Assembly (NCBI RefSeq): GCF_013179805.1 | Contig: NZ_SRRZ01000001.1 | Coordinates: forward strand, 1-64,000 | Origin: Microcoleus asticus IPMA8 | GTDB taxonomy: Bacteria; Cyanobacteriota; Cyanobacteriia; Cyanobacteriales; Microcoleaceae | Length of the DNA stretch: 64,000 nt | Direction: 5' to 3' | Program-made: the position numbers and the translations under genes | Shown here: positions 54,985 to 64,000 of the stretch, in pieces | Position numbering within the stretch: the stretch's first letter is position 1 | Layout: each line of letters begins with the position of its first letter | Notes under the pieces: model-generated | The model's input: only the letters and a program-made list of their open reading frames with translations | Databases searched by the model: none | What the model was told of the DNA's origin: nothing

Positions 54985-55014
54985 ACAGGTTTCTATGAAA
55001 ATAAACAAAATACT
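54985..55014 (+). pseudogene. Vestige of a second DUF5615 toxin start
   Basis: The TTTCTATGAAAATAAACAA segment here aligns with TTTCTATGCAGATGAACAA in the intact toxin gene, at the same distance from its antitoxin stop. The GTG start has become GTT and similarity fades within 30 bases, just before sbcD. Confidence 0.5.
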
Positions 55015-55023
55015 CCTCGTACT

Positions 55024-56199
55024 ATGCGAATAATTCATACTGCTGACTGGCATTTAGGGCGACGTTTTCGAGGGATCGATCGCACTTCCGAAATTGCGAT
55101 CGCCCTCGAACAAATTTTGAAGCAAGCAAAAGCCTTGGATGTCGATGCTGTGCTCGTTGCGGGCGACATTTTCGACGTGCCCAACCCTCCCGCTTACGCC
55201 GAACGCATTGCTTATAACTTTTTCTGCGAACTCCAAGCGGCAGGAATTCCCGCAATTGCGATCGCCGGTAATCACGATTCGGCATCCCGCATCGACAGCA
55301 TCGCGCAATTGCTTTCCCTCGCCGGTGTTCGCGCTTTAGGCAAACCCAGGCGATCGGCAGACGGCGGCACGATTACTCTCAATACAAAAAGCGGTAAACT
55401 TTGTGTGGGAGCAATGCCTTTTGCTTCCGAACAAAGACTGTTAGATGCTAATTCTCTGTGGCAGTCGGGCGATGCCGATCGCCGCAAAGATTACCGCGAA
55501 ATAGTAGCATATTTACTCGAAGATTTAACCAGGGATTTTAGAGACAATACTGTCAATATTCTGATGGGACACATGAGCATTGACGGCGCTCGATTGGCAA
55601 AATCCGAAGTCGCTTATTACACGCGAGAAAAATACCTGCTGTCATCGCAAACTCTTCCCCCAGAAGCTCAGTATGTTGCCCTCGGGCACATCCACATTCA
55701 CCAGCGTATTTCTGAGACTTCTCCGGCTTATTATTCGGGTTCTTTGATTCAGTTAGATTTTGGAGAAGCGGAACAGGAAAAAGGATTTTGCTTGATTGAA
55801 GTTGAGCCGGGAAGTCAGGCAAAAGTGGAATTTAAGCCTGTGACTTGCCACAAGCCGTTAAAAGTGCTTAAATGTCATAACGACAATCTTGATGAAACTT
55901 TACAAGCTCATCAGTATCATCCGGGTTTCTTGAAAGTAATTGTCGAACTGGACAGTCCGCAAATCGGACTTGCCGATCGAGTGCGCCAAATTTGTTCTCA
56001 AGCGCTGTTAATTGAACCGCGCTATCCAGATGCAGCGCTAGAAGCAACAGAAATAACTAATATCGATCCCAATAATTTCGATCCGGCAGTAGAGTTTTGC
56101 AACTATTATCAAAACCGATTGGGAACGACACCGAAACCGGAAGTATTGGAGGAATTTAAAAATTTGTACAAGAAGTTTAAGGAAACAGTTAACAATTAA
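55024..56199 (+). CDS. sbcD: Exonuclease subunit SbcD (Mre11-like)
   Basis: The nuclease half of SbcCD cuts hairpins and long palindromes in DNA and trims protein-blocked ends. The 391-residue protein has the metallophosphoesterase motifs HTADWHLGRRF (residues 4-14), VAGDIFD (about 45-51), AGNHD (about 80-84), GHMS (about 179-182) and GHIHIHQ (about 222-228). The cap and helical C-terminus are complete. The sbcC gene follows by 184 bases, a gap with a palindromic repeat. Confidence 0.95.
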   Translation: MRIIHTADWHLGRRFRGIDRTSEIAIALEQILKQAKALDVDAVLVAGDIFDVPNPPAYAERIAYNFFCELQAAGIPAIAIAGNHDSASRIDSIAQLLSLAGVRALGKPRRSADGGTITLNTKSGKLCVGAMPFASEQRLLDANSLWQSGDADRRKDYREIVAYLLEDLTRDFRDNTVNILMGHMSIDGARLAKSEVAYYTREKYLLSSQTLPPEAQYVALGHIHIHQRISETSPAYYSGSLIQLDFGEAEQEKGFCLIEVEPGSQAKVEFKPVTCHKPLKVLKCHNDNLDETLQAHQYHPGFLKVIVELDSPQIGLADRVRQICSQALLIEPRYPDAALEATEITNIDPNNFDPAVEFCNYYQNRLGTTPKPEVLEEFKNLYKKFKETVNN

Positions 56200-56225
56200 A
56201 TACTCTTGTCTCCGCCTTCTTTTAA

Positions 56226-56337
56226 CAGGTTCTCAGGCTCGGTCTGGGAACCAATATCCAGAGGCGATGCCTCGCGCTTAAATAGGAAAATTGGAGGCAG
56301 AGCCTCCGAATCTGTGTTACCAGGCAGAGCCTGGTAA
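56226..56337. repeat. Palindromic repeat between sbcD and sbcC
   Basis: GGTTCTCAGGCTCGGTCTGG, GGAGGCAGAGCCTCC and CCAGGCAGAGCCTGG are palindromes of the same family as the unit after metH (about 42510). It is noteworthy that such palindromes, which SbcCD can cut when extruded, lie inside the sbcDC locus itself. Confidence 0.6.
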
Positions 56338-56383
56338 AAAGTAATAGAAAGCCCAAATCCAAAATCTAAAATATAAAATTAAT

Positions 56384-59300
56384 ATGCGTCCACTAGAACT
56401 TATTCTCGAAGGATTTACCAGCTTCCGCCAGGAACAGCGTTTAGATTTTTCTCAACTTGATTTGTTTGCAATTACTGGTGCTACAGGGGCGGGCAAATCT
56501 TCACTGCTAGATGCCATGACTTACGCTCTTTTTGGCACGACAACTCGCAGCGGTAAACAAGTTAGTGATTTGGCAAGTCAAGGCAGCGAAAATTTAAAAG
56601 TGCAGTTGCGTTTTTCTGTGGGTTCGGCACAGTATCGGGTGACCAGAAGGTGGCGTTTTCGTCCGAAATCTCCCGAAAATAAGGTGATTTTGGACCACTG
56701 GCAAAATGGCGAATGGGAAACTTTGGGGACGAGTATCGTTGCTGTTCAAAATACGATCGAACAGATTTTAGGAATGGATTTTGATACTTTTACGCGAGCA
56801 ATTGTTCTGCCTCAAGGCAAGTTTGATGAGTTTATTAAAGGGGATACTTCAAAACGCAGGGAAATTTTGCGGCAGCTAGCGGGATTTGAGATTTTTGAGC
56901 AGATGCGGAAGGAAACAAATGAACTCGCAAAGTTGCTGAAACAGGAACGGGAAATGGTGGAAAGGCAGTTAGCTGAGTTGAGTGCGCCGACGGCGGATGA
57001 GGTGGCTGAAAGACGATCGCAACTTTTGATTTTAGAGCAGCAGTTGCCTGAGTTCGATCGCGCTGTGATGAAAGCTCAGAAGGATCTAGATGAAGAGGAA
57101 CAGCTATTTTCGCAAATCGCTCGCTGGCAAGAGCTGCAACAAGAACTGGCTAAATTAAATGCTAATTCTGCTGAGATAAAAATTTTAGCACAGCGTTTAG
57201 AAAGAGCGCAAGCTGCCAATCATTTACAAGGAGATTGGGCTTTAGTGCGATCGGCTCGCAGTCAGTATGAAACTGCCGAAAGTGCCTCGGTGGCAGCGCG
57301 AAAGCTGTTAATTAAAGCTCGTTCAGAGCTAGCAGTAGAGCAGCAGAAATTTGACGAGGCAAAAGCCAAAGAAAAGGCATTAGCGCCACAAATTAAGGCT
57401 CGCGAAGATGCTCTAGCTGCTGCGAAAGTATATGAAGAACAGCGCACTCAATTAGAAAAAGAAGTTGCGCTAGCCCAAAAAATTCAACAAGAAAAACTCC
57501 GCTTTTTTCAAGCAGCAGATAAAGAACTGCAAGCTGCTAACACTAAAATTCAAGGTGCGGGTTTTCGAGTGACTCAAACAGCCGCACAGCTCGAACAGTA
57601 TTCGCTGGGAGGAAAGCGTTTAGAGCAATTGCAGCAAATTGCACCCTTATTGATGGAATTTCAGCTAGTTGCCAAGCAGGGAAAAGCTCAGGAGAAATTG
57701 TTGGATAAATCTATCGCAGAGAAGGAAAAGGCTCAACAGAATTATGTGGAGGTTGCCACTAATTTAGAAGCAGCCGAAATCAGGCTAAAAGAGTGCAGCC
57801 GCGAGTTAGAAACGGCGGAAACCGCTAATGCGGAAGCGGCACGTTTAGAGAGTGTTGCTGCTGTCAGAATGTCGCTGAATTCTGGCGATACTTGCCCGGT
57901 GTGCGGGGGGGTGCATCCTGAGAGCGATCGCCTGCCTCCTTTGCCTAATTCTAATATTGTCGCTCTCACTGGTTTGCGGCAGAAACTTGCGGCGGCAAAT
58001 CAGGCTTTTCAAGCTGCTCAAAGGTTGGAGGCTGAGGGAAAAAGCGCAGTTTCAGCCTGCCTGCAAAAAGAGTCGGAAATTGCTCAAATGTTGGAATTAA
58101 CCGCGAATAGAGTTGCCGAATTGCAGCAGCAAATCGCTCAAATTCTGGAAACTCCTCAGTGGGAAAGCTTGGGGTTGCAGCAGGAGTTGGCAATCCTTAA
58201 AGAGAGCGATCGCAAATACCGCGAAACCGAGCAGCAGTTCCAAATGGCATCATTGGAATATGATAATTGTCAGCAAATATTTAATTTTGCAGCGGCGACT
58301 CAAGCAGCTAAACAGCAAGAATATCAAGATGCGATCGCCGAATCCGACCGCCGGCAGCAGCAGTTGCAAAGTTGTGTAAATGCGCTTTATCAAATTACCG
58401 AATATCAACCTTATCCTAATTTAGCAAAAGCCTTAGAAGAAGATAAGAAAAACTTGACTAATCTGCTGAAAGTTGCCGAAAAATCCTATCAAACTGCTCA
58501 AAATACGGTTATTCAAGCAGCAGAGAGAGAACAACAAGCTGGAGAGGTTTTTGGACAAGCCCAGGCCCATAAACAGCAACTAAACCTGGATTGGTCAGAA
58601 AAATTAACAGCGGCTGATTTCACAGAAGAGACATTTTTAGCAGCGGTTGCGACTGTTCAGGAACAATCGCAATGGGAAAATGCTATTCGTTCTCACCGCG
58701 AATCAAAAATTCAGTTAGAGACGCGGGCGAAAGATTTGAGCGAGGCGATCGCAGGCAGAACTACCGATGAGAATAATTTAGCACAAGTGCGATCGGCAAA
58801 ACATACTGCCCAAGAAAACCTCAAACAAGCCAACAACAACCGCGCCGAACTTTTAGCTTGGATTCAAGTAGCAGCTCAAAATCTCGAACAAGCCGAAAGA
58901 CTGTCACAGCAAATCACAAATTTCACAGAACAAGAGCAAACTTATCACACCTTAGCGCAGAATCTCAAATCCAACGAATTTCAATCGTACATTTTAGAAC
59001 ATTTAGAAGCAGAATTAGTCGGCAGTGCCACATTAATTTTGCAAGAATTAACCGAAAATCGCTATAAACTAAGAAACCAAGACGGCGAATACTGGGTAGC
59101 AGATAATTGGAACGGCGGCGAAGCTAGACGAGTACGCACTCTTTCCGGCGGTGAAACCTTTGCCACTTCCTTATCAATGGCTTTAGCTTTGTCAGAAAAA
59201 CTGTCTCAAGGAGCTCACTTGGGCAGCTTGTTTCTCGATGAAGGATTTGGCACTTTAGATACTGAAACTCTCGAAAGCGTTACTCAAATTTTAGAATCTT

Positions 59301-59425
59301 TGCGGCAGCGAGAAAGGCTCATTGGAGTGATTACCCACGTTAGAGAATTGGGGGAAAGATTGCCCGCACAAGTTAAAGTGTTTAAGTCGCCGCAAGGTTC
59401 TAAAATAGAATTACATAGATCCTGA
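56384..59425 (+). CDS. sbcC: Exonuclease subunit SbcC (Rad50-like ATPase)
   Basis: SbcC is the ATPase arm of SbcCD. The 1013-residue protein has Walker A GATGAGKSSLLDAMTYALFG (about 28-47), then two long coiled-coil arms around a zinc hook CPVCGG (about 504-509). The C-terminal signature RTLSGGETFATSLSMALAL and Walker B LFLDEGFGTLD (about 948-958) complete the ATPase head. It works with the SbcD subunit encoded upstream on DNA hairpins and breaks. The start follows an A/T-rich heptamer remnant. Confidence 0.95.
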   Translation: MRPLELILEGFTSFRQEQRLDFSQLDLFAITGATGAGKSSLLDAMTYALFGTTTRSGKQVSDLASQGSENLKVQLRFSVGSAQYRVTRRWRFRPKSPENKVILDHWQNGEWETLGTSIVAVQNTIEQILGMDFDTFTRAIVLPQGKFDEFIKGDTSKRREILRQLAGFEIFEQMRKETNELAKLLKQEREMVERQLAELSAPTADEVAERRSQLLILEQQLPEFDRAVMKAQKDLDEEEQLFSQIARWQELQQELAKLNANSAEIKILAQRLERAQAANHLQGDWALVRSARSQYETAESASVAARKLLIKARSELAVEQQKFDEAKAKEKALAPQIKAREDALAAAKVYEEQRTQLEKEVALAQKIQQEKLRFFQAADKELQAANTKIQGAGFRVTQTAAQLEQYSLGGKRLEQLQQIAPLLMEFQLVAKQGKAQEKLLDKSIAEKEKAQQNYVEVATNLEAAEIRLKECSRELETAETANAEAARLESVAAVRMSLNSGDTCPVCGGVHPESDRLPPLPNSNIVALTGLRQKLAAANQAFQAAQRLEAEGKSAVSACLQKESEIAQMLELTANRVAELQQQIAQILETPQWESLGLQQELAILKESDRKYRETEQQFQMASLEYDNCQQIFNFAAATQAAKQQEYQDAIAESDRRQQQLQSCVNALYQITEYQPYPNLAKALEEDKKNLTNLLKVAEKSYQTAQNTVIQAAEREQQAGEVFGQAQAHKQQLNLDWSEKLTAADFTEETFLAAVATVQEQSQWENAIRSHRESKIQLETRAKDLSEAIAGRTTDENNLAQVRSAKHTAQENLKQANNNRAELLAWIQVAAQNLEQAERLSQQITNFTEQEQTYHTLAQNLKSNEFQSYILEHLEAELVGSATLILQELTENRYKLRNQDGEYWVADNWNGGEARRVRTLSGGETFATSLSMALALSEKLSQGAHLGSLFLDEGFGTLDTETLESVTQILESLRQRERLIGVITHVRELGERLPAQVKVFKSPQGSKIELHRS

Positions 59426-59510
59426 AGTGGAGAGGCGCTTCCCTGAAATAGTAAACTTGCTTAAGGACGTACATTATCACTAAACCTGCTCCTACAATTA
59501 CCTATAATAT

Positions 59511-60683
59511 ATGATAAAAAATCACGCGACTCGAATGCAATCGGTACAGTCGCCCATAATTCCAGTAGTTGGCGAACTGATTCGCCAAAATCCGGGAACG
59601 ATATCTTTAGGACAAGGCGTAGTTTACTACAATCCGCCACAAGAATCATTTGATAAAATTCCAGAATTCTTCGCCAATTCCGACAATCACAAATACAAAG
59701 CTGTCGAAGGAATTCCACAATTACATGATGCTATCGCAGCCAAACTCAAAACAGATAACGACATAGAAATTAATAGCAAAAACTGCATTGTCGTTACCGC
59801 CGGCAGCAACATGGGATTTACCAACGCCCTTCTCGCTATTACTTCGGCTGGGGACGAAGTGATTATCCAATCACCTTATTACTTCAACCACGAAATGGCG
59901 GCAATTATGGCAAATTGCCGACCAGTGATAGTAGAAACCGACGCCAACTATCAACTTAATATCGATGCTATAAAAAAAGCAATTACCGACAAAACGCGAG
60001 CCATCGTCACCATTTCACCAAATAATCCCACTGGTGTTGTTTATTCAGCCGAAGCACTCCGGGAAGTTAACGAAATTTGTCGCCAGCACAACATCTATCA
60101 CATCAGCGATGAAGCTTACGAATATTTTACTTATAACGGTGTCAAGCACTGTTCGCCCGCCGCTTTTCCCCACAGCAGCGAACATACAATTTCTCTATTT
60201 AGCCTATCCAAAGCCTACGGTTTTGCGAGTTGGCGGATCGGGTATATGGTAATCCCAGAACACTTGCTCGTTTCAGTGAGAAAAATTCAAGATACAATCT
60301 TAATTTGTCCCCCGGTAATTTCTCAGTATGCAGCCCTGGGAGCCTTGCAAATTGGTAGAGGTTACTGCGATAATTATGTAAGGGCGATCGCATCCGTGCG
60401 ACAACTCGTATTAGACGAACTCAATACCATCCAAAACTTGTGTACAATTTCCCCAGCTTGCGGAGCATTCTACTTTTTCTTGAAAGTTGATACTGACCTC
60501 GATACAATGGAATTAGTGGAACAATTAATTCGCGAATATCACGTAGCAGTGCTTCCGGGTACAACCTTCGGCATGGATAGCGGCTGCTATTTGCGCGTTG
60601 CTTACGGTGCTTTGGAGAAAGCAACCGCCACCGCAGGTATTAGGAGATTAGTTAAAGGTTTGAAGACAATTTTAAACAAGTAA
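59511..60683 (+). CDS. Class I/II pyridoxal-phosphate aminotransferase
   Basis: The 390-residue fold type I enzyme has the PLP-binding Lys at K234 (SLSKAYGFASWRIG), an NPTG segment in ISPNNPTGVVYS (about 166-177) and the phosphate-cradle Arg. The GQGVVYYNPP opening is common to a group of aspartate/valine-like aminotransferases. The exact amino donor is unknown. The aminopeptidase P gene follows after 16 bases, so they form an operon that may link peptide breakdown and amino-acid use. Confidence 0.88.
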   Translation: MIKNHATRMQSVQSPIIPVVGELIRQNPGTISLGQGVVYYNPPQESFDKIPEFFANSDNHKYKAVEGIPQLHDAIAAKLKTDNDIEINSKNCIVVTAGSNMGFTNALLAITSAGDEVIIQSPYYFNHEMAAIMANCRPVIVETDANYQLNIDAIKKAITDKTRAIVTISPNNPTGVVYSAEALREVNEICRQHNIYHISDEAYEYFTYNGVKHCSPAAFPHSSEHTISLFSLSKAYGFASWRIGYMVIPEHLLVSVRKIQDTILICPPVISQYAALGALQIGRGYCDNYVRAIASVRQLVLDELNTIQNLCTISPACGAFYFFLKVDTDLDTMELVEQLIREYHVAVLPGTTFGMDSGCYLRVAYGALEKATATAGIRRLVKGLKTILNK

Positions 60684-60699
60684 AATAGGAAAATTAAAA

Positions 60700-62589
60700 A
60701 TGGTTTCCACTAACTTGAAAGCAAATACAAATATTCAAGATACCTCCGCTGCTAAACTGGCAGACTTGCGCGATTTGATGGCAGATTACGACTTAGATTG
60801 CTATTTCATCCCAGCGGTTGACGAACATTTAAATTTATCAGTTCCAGCAGCCAAGCAGCGACGAGCTTGGATTTGCGGTTTTACGGGTTCCGCCGGGGAT
60901 TTGTTGGTTGGCAAAGATTCCGCTTGGTTGTTTGTGGATTCCCGCTATTACGAACAAGCGGAATTGCAAGTAGATCCTGGAATTATTCAAATATCGAAAC
61001 TTGGGTTAGAAGGAAATTTAACCTTAATTGAAACTTTAGAAAAACTGGCTGTAGAATCGGCTGAAAAATCAACTAAAATTCGCCTGGGCTTTGACCCATT
61101 TACCGTAGCGACAGAGCTATATCAAAATTGGGTAAAAAAATTTGCAACTGCGGAGATTGAACTCATACCAATCCCGGAGAATTTGACAGACAAAGTGCGA
61201 TCGCAAAATCATTGGAAAACAGCAGAGACGTTACCCGCGATTGATGCAGATCCCATATTTAGCTTACCTGTATCCCTGACAGGAGAAACCGCGGCAGAAA
61301 AATTAGCCAGAGTCAGGGAAGCGATGCAAAAAGCCAACATCGATGTGCTGCCGATTACCAACCTGAATCAAATAGCGTGGCTGTTCAATCTCCGAGGTTC
61401 GGATATTCCCCACATTCCCATTTTCATATCCTATGCCATTGTCACCACAGATTCAGCGTTTTTGTTTACAAATCCCGAACGAATTTCACCAGAAATCAAG
61501 CAAGAATTGCGGGCGGATCTAACTTTGCTTCCCTACGCAGACTATCCGCATACCTTAGAAAGTTGCGTAAATTTGCCAAATAAAATTCGGGTACTTTTAG
61601 ATCCGAAACACAGCACAGCAGGCACTTACCAGTTAATCTTAAACCAGCAAGAAGCCCAGTTCTACAACATCGAAATAGTTTTTGAGAGTCATCCGGTGGA
61701 AGGGATGAAAGCTCGCAAAAATCCCGTAGAAATCGAGCAGATGAAATCAGCTAATTTCAAAGCAAGTCGAGCGAAAACTTTGACTTTAAAGTGGTTGACA
61801 GAACAGCTAGAAAATGGTAATGTATTGACCGAGTTTGATGTCAAAGAAACCATCGAAAATTTTTACCAGCAAGAAACTGATTTTCAGACTTTAACTTTTA
61901 GAACGATCGCCGGTGCGGGAGCCAATAGCTCGATCGTACATTACGGAACCCCCAGCCCTGAAATAACCTTAAAACCGGGGGAACTGCTGTTATTGGACTC
62001 AGGCGCGCAATATTTAGCAGGCACAACCGACGATACGAGAACAGTAAGTATCGGAGAACCGACGGCGCTACAAATAGAACACTACACCACAGTTTTAATC
62101 GCCCACATCAACTGTGCAATGCAGCAATTCCCCAAAGGAACAACGGGAGTGCAATTAGATGCGATCGCCCGTGCGGTATTATGGCAACAACAGCTAGACT
62201 ACGGACATGGCACAGGGCACGGAGTCGGCGCATTTTTAGCCGGTCACGAAGGCCCAAACGGCATCAGCAAATCTGTCCAGTATCCCCTAGAAGCCGGAAT
62301 GGTAACTAGCATCGAACCGGGATATTACGAACCGGGATGGGGCGGAATTCGCATCGAAAATCTCTATGTTGTCAGGGAAATGCCCTCCAAAAACGGTACG
62401 GTTTGGTACGGATTTGAATCGCTGACGTATATTCCGTTTGAGCGCAAATTAATAAATGTCGATCGGCTGTCAAAGACTCAACTAGCATGGTTGAATAATT
62501 ATCACGCTTCGGTAGTCGAGAAACTGGAGCCCGTACTTGATGCGGCAACAGTTGAATGGTTGAAAAAAGCCTGCGCTGCGTTAGGTTAA
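60700..62589 (+). CDS. Xaa-Pro aminopeptidase (aminopeptidase P, long form)
   Basis: The enzyme releases N-terminal residues before proline. The 629-residue length is that of the three-domain, eukaryotic-type APP1 form, longer than E. coli PepP. Two creatinase-like N-terminal domains precede the pita-bread catalytic domain (about 345-570). The metal ligands are D (LLLDSGAQY), D (GTTDDTRT), H (GHGTGHGVG), E (SIEPGYYEPG) and E (RIENLYVV). A C-terminal helical extension is present. It is coupled to the aminotransferase gene. Confidence 0.93.
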   Translation: MVSTNLKANTNIQDTSAAKLADLRDLMADYDLDCYFIPAVDEHLNLSVPAAKQRRAWICGFTGSAGDLLVGKDSAWLFVDSRYYEQAELQVDPGIIQISKLGLEGNLTLIETLEKLAVESAEKSTKIRLGFDPFTVATELYQNWVKKFATAEIELIPIPENLTDKVRSQNHWKTAETLPAIDADPIFSLPVSLTGETAAEKLARVREAMQKANIDVLPITNLNQIAWLFNLRGSDIPHIPIFISYAIVTTDSAFLFTNPERISPEIKQELRADLTLLPYADYPHTLESCVNLPNKIRVLLDPKHSTAGTYQLILNQQEAQFYNIEIVFESHPVEGMKARKNPVEIEQMKSANFKASRAKTLTLKWLTEQLENGNVLTEFDVKETIENFYQQETDFQTLTFRTIAGAGANSSIVHYGTPSPEITLKPGELLLLDSGAQYLAGTTDDTRTVSIGEPTALQIEHYTTVLIAHINCAMQQFPKGTTGVQLDAIARAVLWQQQLDYGHGTGHGVGAFLAGHEGPNGISKSVQYPLEAGMVTSIEPGYYEPGWGGIRIENLYVVREMPSKNGTVWYGFESLTYIPFERKLINVDRLSKTQLAWLNNYHASVVEKLEPVLDAATVEWLKKACAALG

Positions 62590-62643
62590 GCCTTGTAATT
62601 GGTCGCACATTTAACTTGTGCACCTATTTTTATTAAAACTATT

Positions 62644-62720
62644 GTGGAGTGGGCTTCTAGCCCGCTCCAAAGGTACAAAATAGCATATATCAGATAGGGA
62701 CACGGCAGTGCCGTGTCCCT
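62644..62720. repeat. Two adjacent palindromes after aminopeptidase P
   Basis: TGGAGTGGGCTTCTAGCCCG continues into a CTCCA arm (about 62645-62669) to form one palindrome of the GTGGGC/GCCCGC family seen in the elements at 30.7 kb. AGGGACACGGC-AGT-GCCGTGTCCCT (62696-62720) is a perfect hairpin also present, degraded, near 1801-1825. Confidence 0.65.
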
Positions 62721-62765
62721 ACTGTATTTAATCCGATATTTAATCCGGGTGAAAACTGCTATAAA

Positions 62766-62837
62766 GCTGGTGACAAGACTCGAACTTGCGACAGGCTGAT
62801 TACAAATCAGCTACTCTACCAACTGAGTTACACCAGC
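62766..62837 (-). tRNA. trnT: tRNA-Thr (anticodon TGT)
   Basis: The 72-base minus-strand sequence begins GCTGGTG and folds into a full cloverleaf: a 7-bp acceptor stem with CACCAGC, a D arm CTCAGTTGGTAGAG, an anticodon arm CTGATTTGTAATCAG with TGT in the loop, and a T arm with GTTCGAGTC. CCA is not encoded. Confidence 0.95.
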
Positions 62838-62970
62838 AGTGAAACTTAATATAGCAAACTTATAGTCATCTGCGCAACCCCCCCAGCCAATTTTTTTTTC
62901 AAATTCGCCCAAAAGCCCTCGGGGCAAGGGAAAAACCGGAATTGTCTGCCCACAGCCCACTGCCAATTAA

Positions 62971-64000
62971 CTAATCGCACCGCCAAATCTTAATCGTCTG
63001 ATCCGCACTGCCGCTGGCGAGCAAATTGCCCGAAGGTGCGATCGCCACCGAGTACACCGTACCCGAATGTCCCTTAAGAGCGCTCAACAGCTCCCCGGTC
63101 TGCAAATTCCAAATATTAATCGTATTATCATCGCACCCGCTAGCTAAAGTCAAACCGTCCCGACTGATAGCAACCGAATCGCCCCGACTCACATAATTCT
63201 GCAAAATATGCAGGGCCTCATTCATTCCTAAATTCGTGACACCCTTCCCCCTCCCTGAATTAGTATTTAAAATCCGCAACAAACTGCCCGTCTGCAAATT
63301 CCGCAGCTTAATCGTATAATCATTGCTGACGCTAGCAAGAATCTGACCGTCCGGGGCGATCGCCACAGAATTCACCCCCACATTCAACCCCGAAAGAGTC
63401 CGCAGCAACTTGCCGCTTTCCACATCCCAAACCTTGCTTGTCGCATCCGAACTGCCACTCGCCAATATTTTACCGTCCGGGCTAAAAACCACCGCATTCA
63501 CATTGTCAGAATGACCCCTCAAAGTCCGCAGCAACTCACCAGTCCGCAAATTCCAAAGCTTAATCGTATTATCAGCCCCGCCGCAGCTAGCAATTACCTG
63601 CCGCTTCGGGTTAATCGCGACCGAATTCACCTCCATAGAATGTCCAGGAAAAGTACACAGCAAATCACCGCTATGCAAATTCCAAAACTTAATGGTTTCG
63701 TCCGAACTGCCGCTGACCAACATTTTTCCGTCATAGCTAATAGCAACCGAATTTACGCGATCGGAATGTCCCGTCAGAGTGCCAATTAATTCCGCTGTTT
63801 CTAAACTCCAAATCTTAATAGTTTTATCCCAACTGCCGCTAGCGAGAATTTTGCCGTCAGGACTAATCGCCAGAGAATTCACAAACGATGAATGTCCAGG
63901 CAGCGTGTATACGCACCGCCATTTCAGATTTGTTAATTTGTGAGCTAATTCCTTCGCCCGCTTAGATGCCTCCTCAACTGCCTGTCTGCGTTTGAGTTCA
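62971..64000 (-). CDS. WD40-repeat protein, 5' part beyond the window
   Basis: At least seven WD40 repeats are visible, each with the GHS--VNSVAI-PDGK-LASGS-D-TIK-W pattern, forming a beta-propeller that binds partner proteins. The reading frame is open to the right edge: upstream of the GTG at 63882 it continues through KWRCVYTLPGHSSFVNSL and a Glu/Lys/Arg-rich helix (ELKRRQAVEEASKRAKELAH). So that GTG is not the start, and the gene is truncated by the window. The fifth repeat has an insertion (about 62971+650 to +750) with NLGMNEALHILQNYV. Any kinase or NACHT domain would lie further right. Confidence 0.88.
   Translation of the reverse strand, partial: ELKRRQAVEEASKRAKELAHKLTNLKWRCVYTLPGHSSFVNSLAISPDGKILASGSWDKTIKIWSLETAELIGTLTGHSDRVNSVAISYDGKMLVSGSSDETIKFWNLHSGDLLCTFPGHSMEVNSVAINPKRQVIASCGGADNTIKLWNLRTGELLRTLRGHSDNVNAVVFSPDGKILASGSSDATSKVWDVESGKLLRTLSGLNVGVNSVAIAPDGQILASVSNDYTIKLRNLQTGSLLRILNTNSGRGKGVTNLGMNEALHILQNYVSRGDSVAISRDGLTLASGCDDNTINIWNLQTGELLSALKGHSGTVYSVAIAPSGNLLASGSADQTIKIWRCD

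Noticed and set aside
63882..63884. GTG as the start of the WD40 protein
   Set aside because: Coding sequence with an additional partial WD40 unit and a charged helix continues upstream to the window edge.

Overview
The window comes from a cyanobacterium, most likely a filamentous Oscillatoriales/Microcoleus-type strain. This is an inference from four things: very frequent HIP1-like octamers (GCGATCGC); genes for PsaK, a high-light-inducible protein and a CrtO-type carotenoid ketolase; large kinase/AAA/GAF, CHAT and WD40 proteins; and many short heptameric tandem repeats and palindromic elements between genes. Only one RNA gene was found, a tRNA-Thr on the minus strand near 62.8 kb.

The standout locus lies at about 7.6-11.3 kb on the minus strand. 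In transcription order it holds a 262-residue tetrapyrrole-methylase-fold methyltransferase that closely resembles the catalytic domain of the fungal omphalotin N-methyltransferase OphMA, then two TPR proteins, then a 92-residue peptide, then a rho-independent terminator. The first half of the peptide matches the OphMA clasp (borosin-binding, LigA-like) domain. Its second half is a short hydrophobic patch followed by an Asp/Pro-rich tail. This is the architecture of a split borosin, a RiPP system that methylates peptide backbone amides, with enzyme and precursor on separate chains and two TPR proteins of unknown role.

Left part (0-24 kb): a membrane-anchored periplasmic-binding-type protein; a 1781-residue kinase/ATPase/GAF/PP2C phosphatase; the borosin locus; a BcsA-type cellulose synthase; a CHAT-FHA protein with a small partner; a Gfo/Idh/MocA oxidoreductase; a gshB-grxC glutathione pair; a PEP-CTERM protein with 51-bp repeats; hflX without a normal start codon; an HLIP gene; psaK.

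Middle (24-38.5 kb): a worn region with remnants of TnpB, an azoreductase and a WD40 protein around an ABM-domain membrane protein, an isochorismatase-like hydrolase and a methyltransferase. Then come a membrane protein, a baeRF-type protein, an SRPBCC protein, two tandem MITE-like elements, a cupin, galK, rsmA, an ethylene-receptor-like histidine kinase, ispE, DUF3082 and DUF488 proteins and a coiled-coil protein.

Right part (38.5-64 kb): metH, small membrane and stress-type proteins, ybjQ, an exported TPR protein, crtO, a saccharopine-dehydrogenase-like reductase, an inward-rectifier K+ channel, a DUF433/DUF5615 toxin-antitoxin module with a duplicated antitoxin, sbcD-sbcC, an aminotransferase with aminopeptidase P, tRNA-Thr, and a WD40 protein that runs off the right edge.
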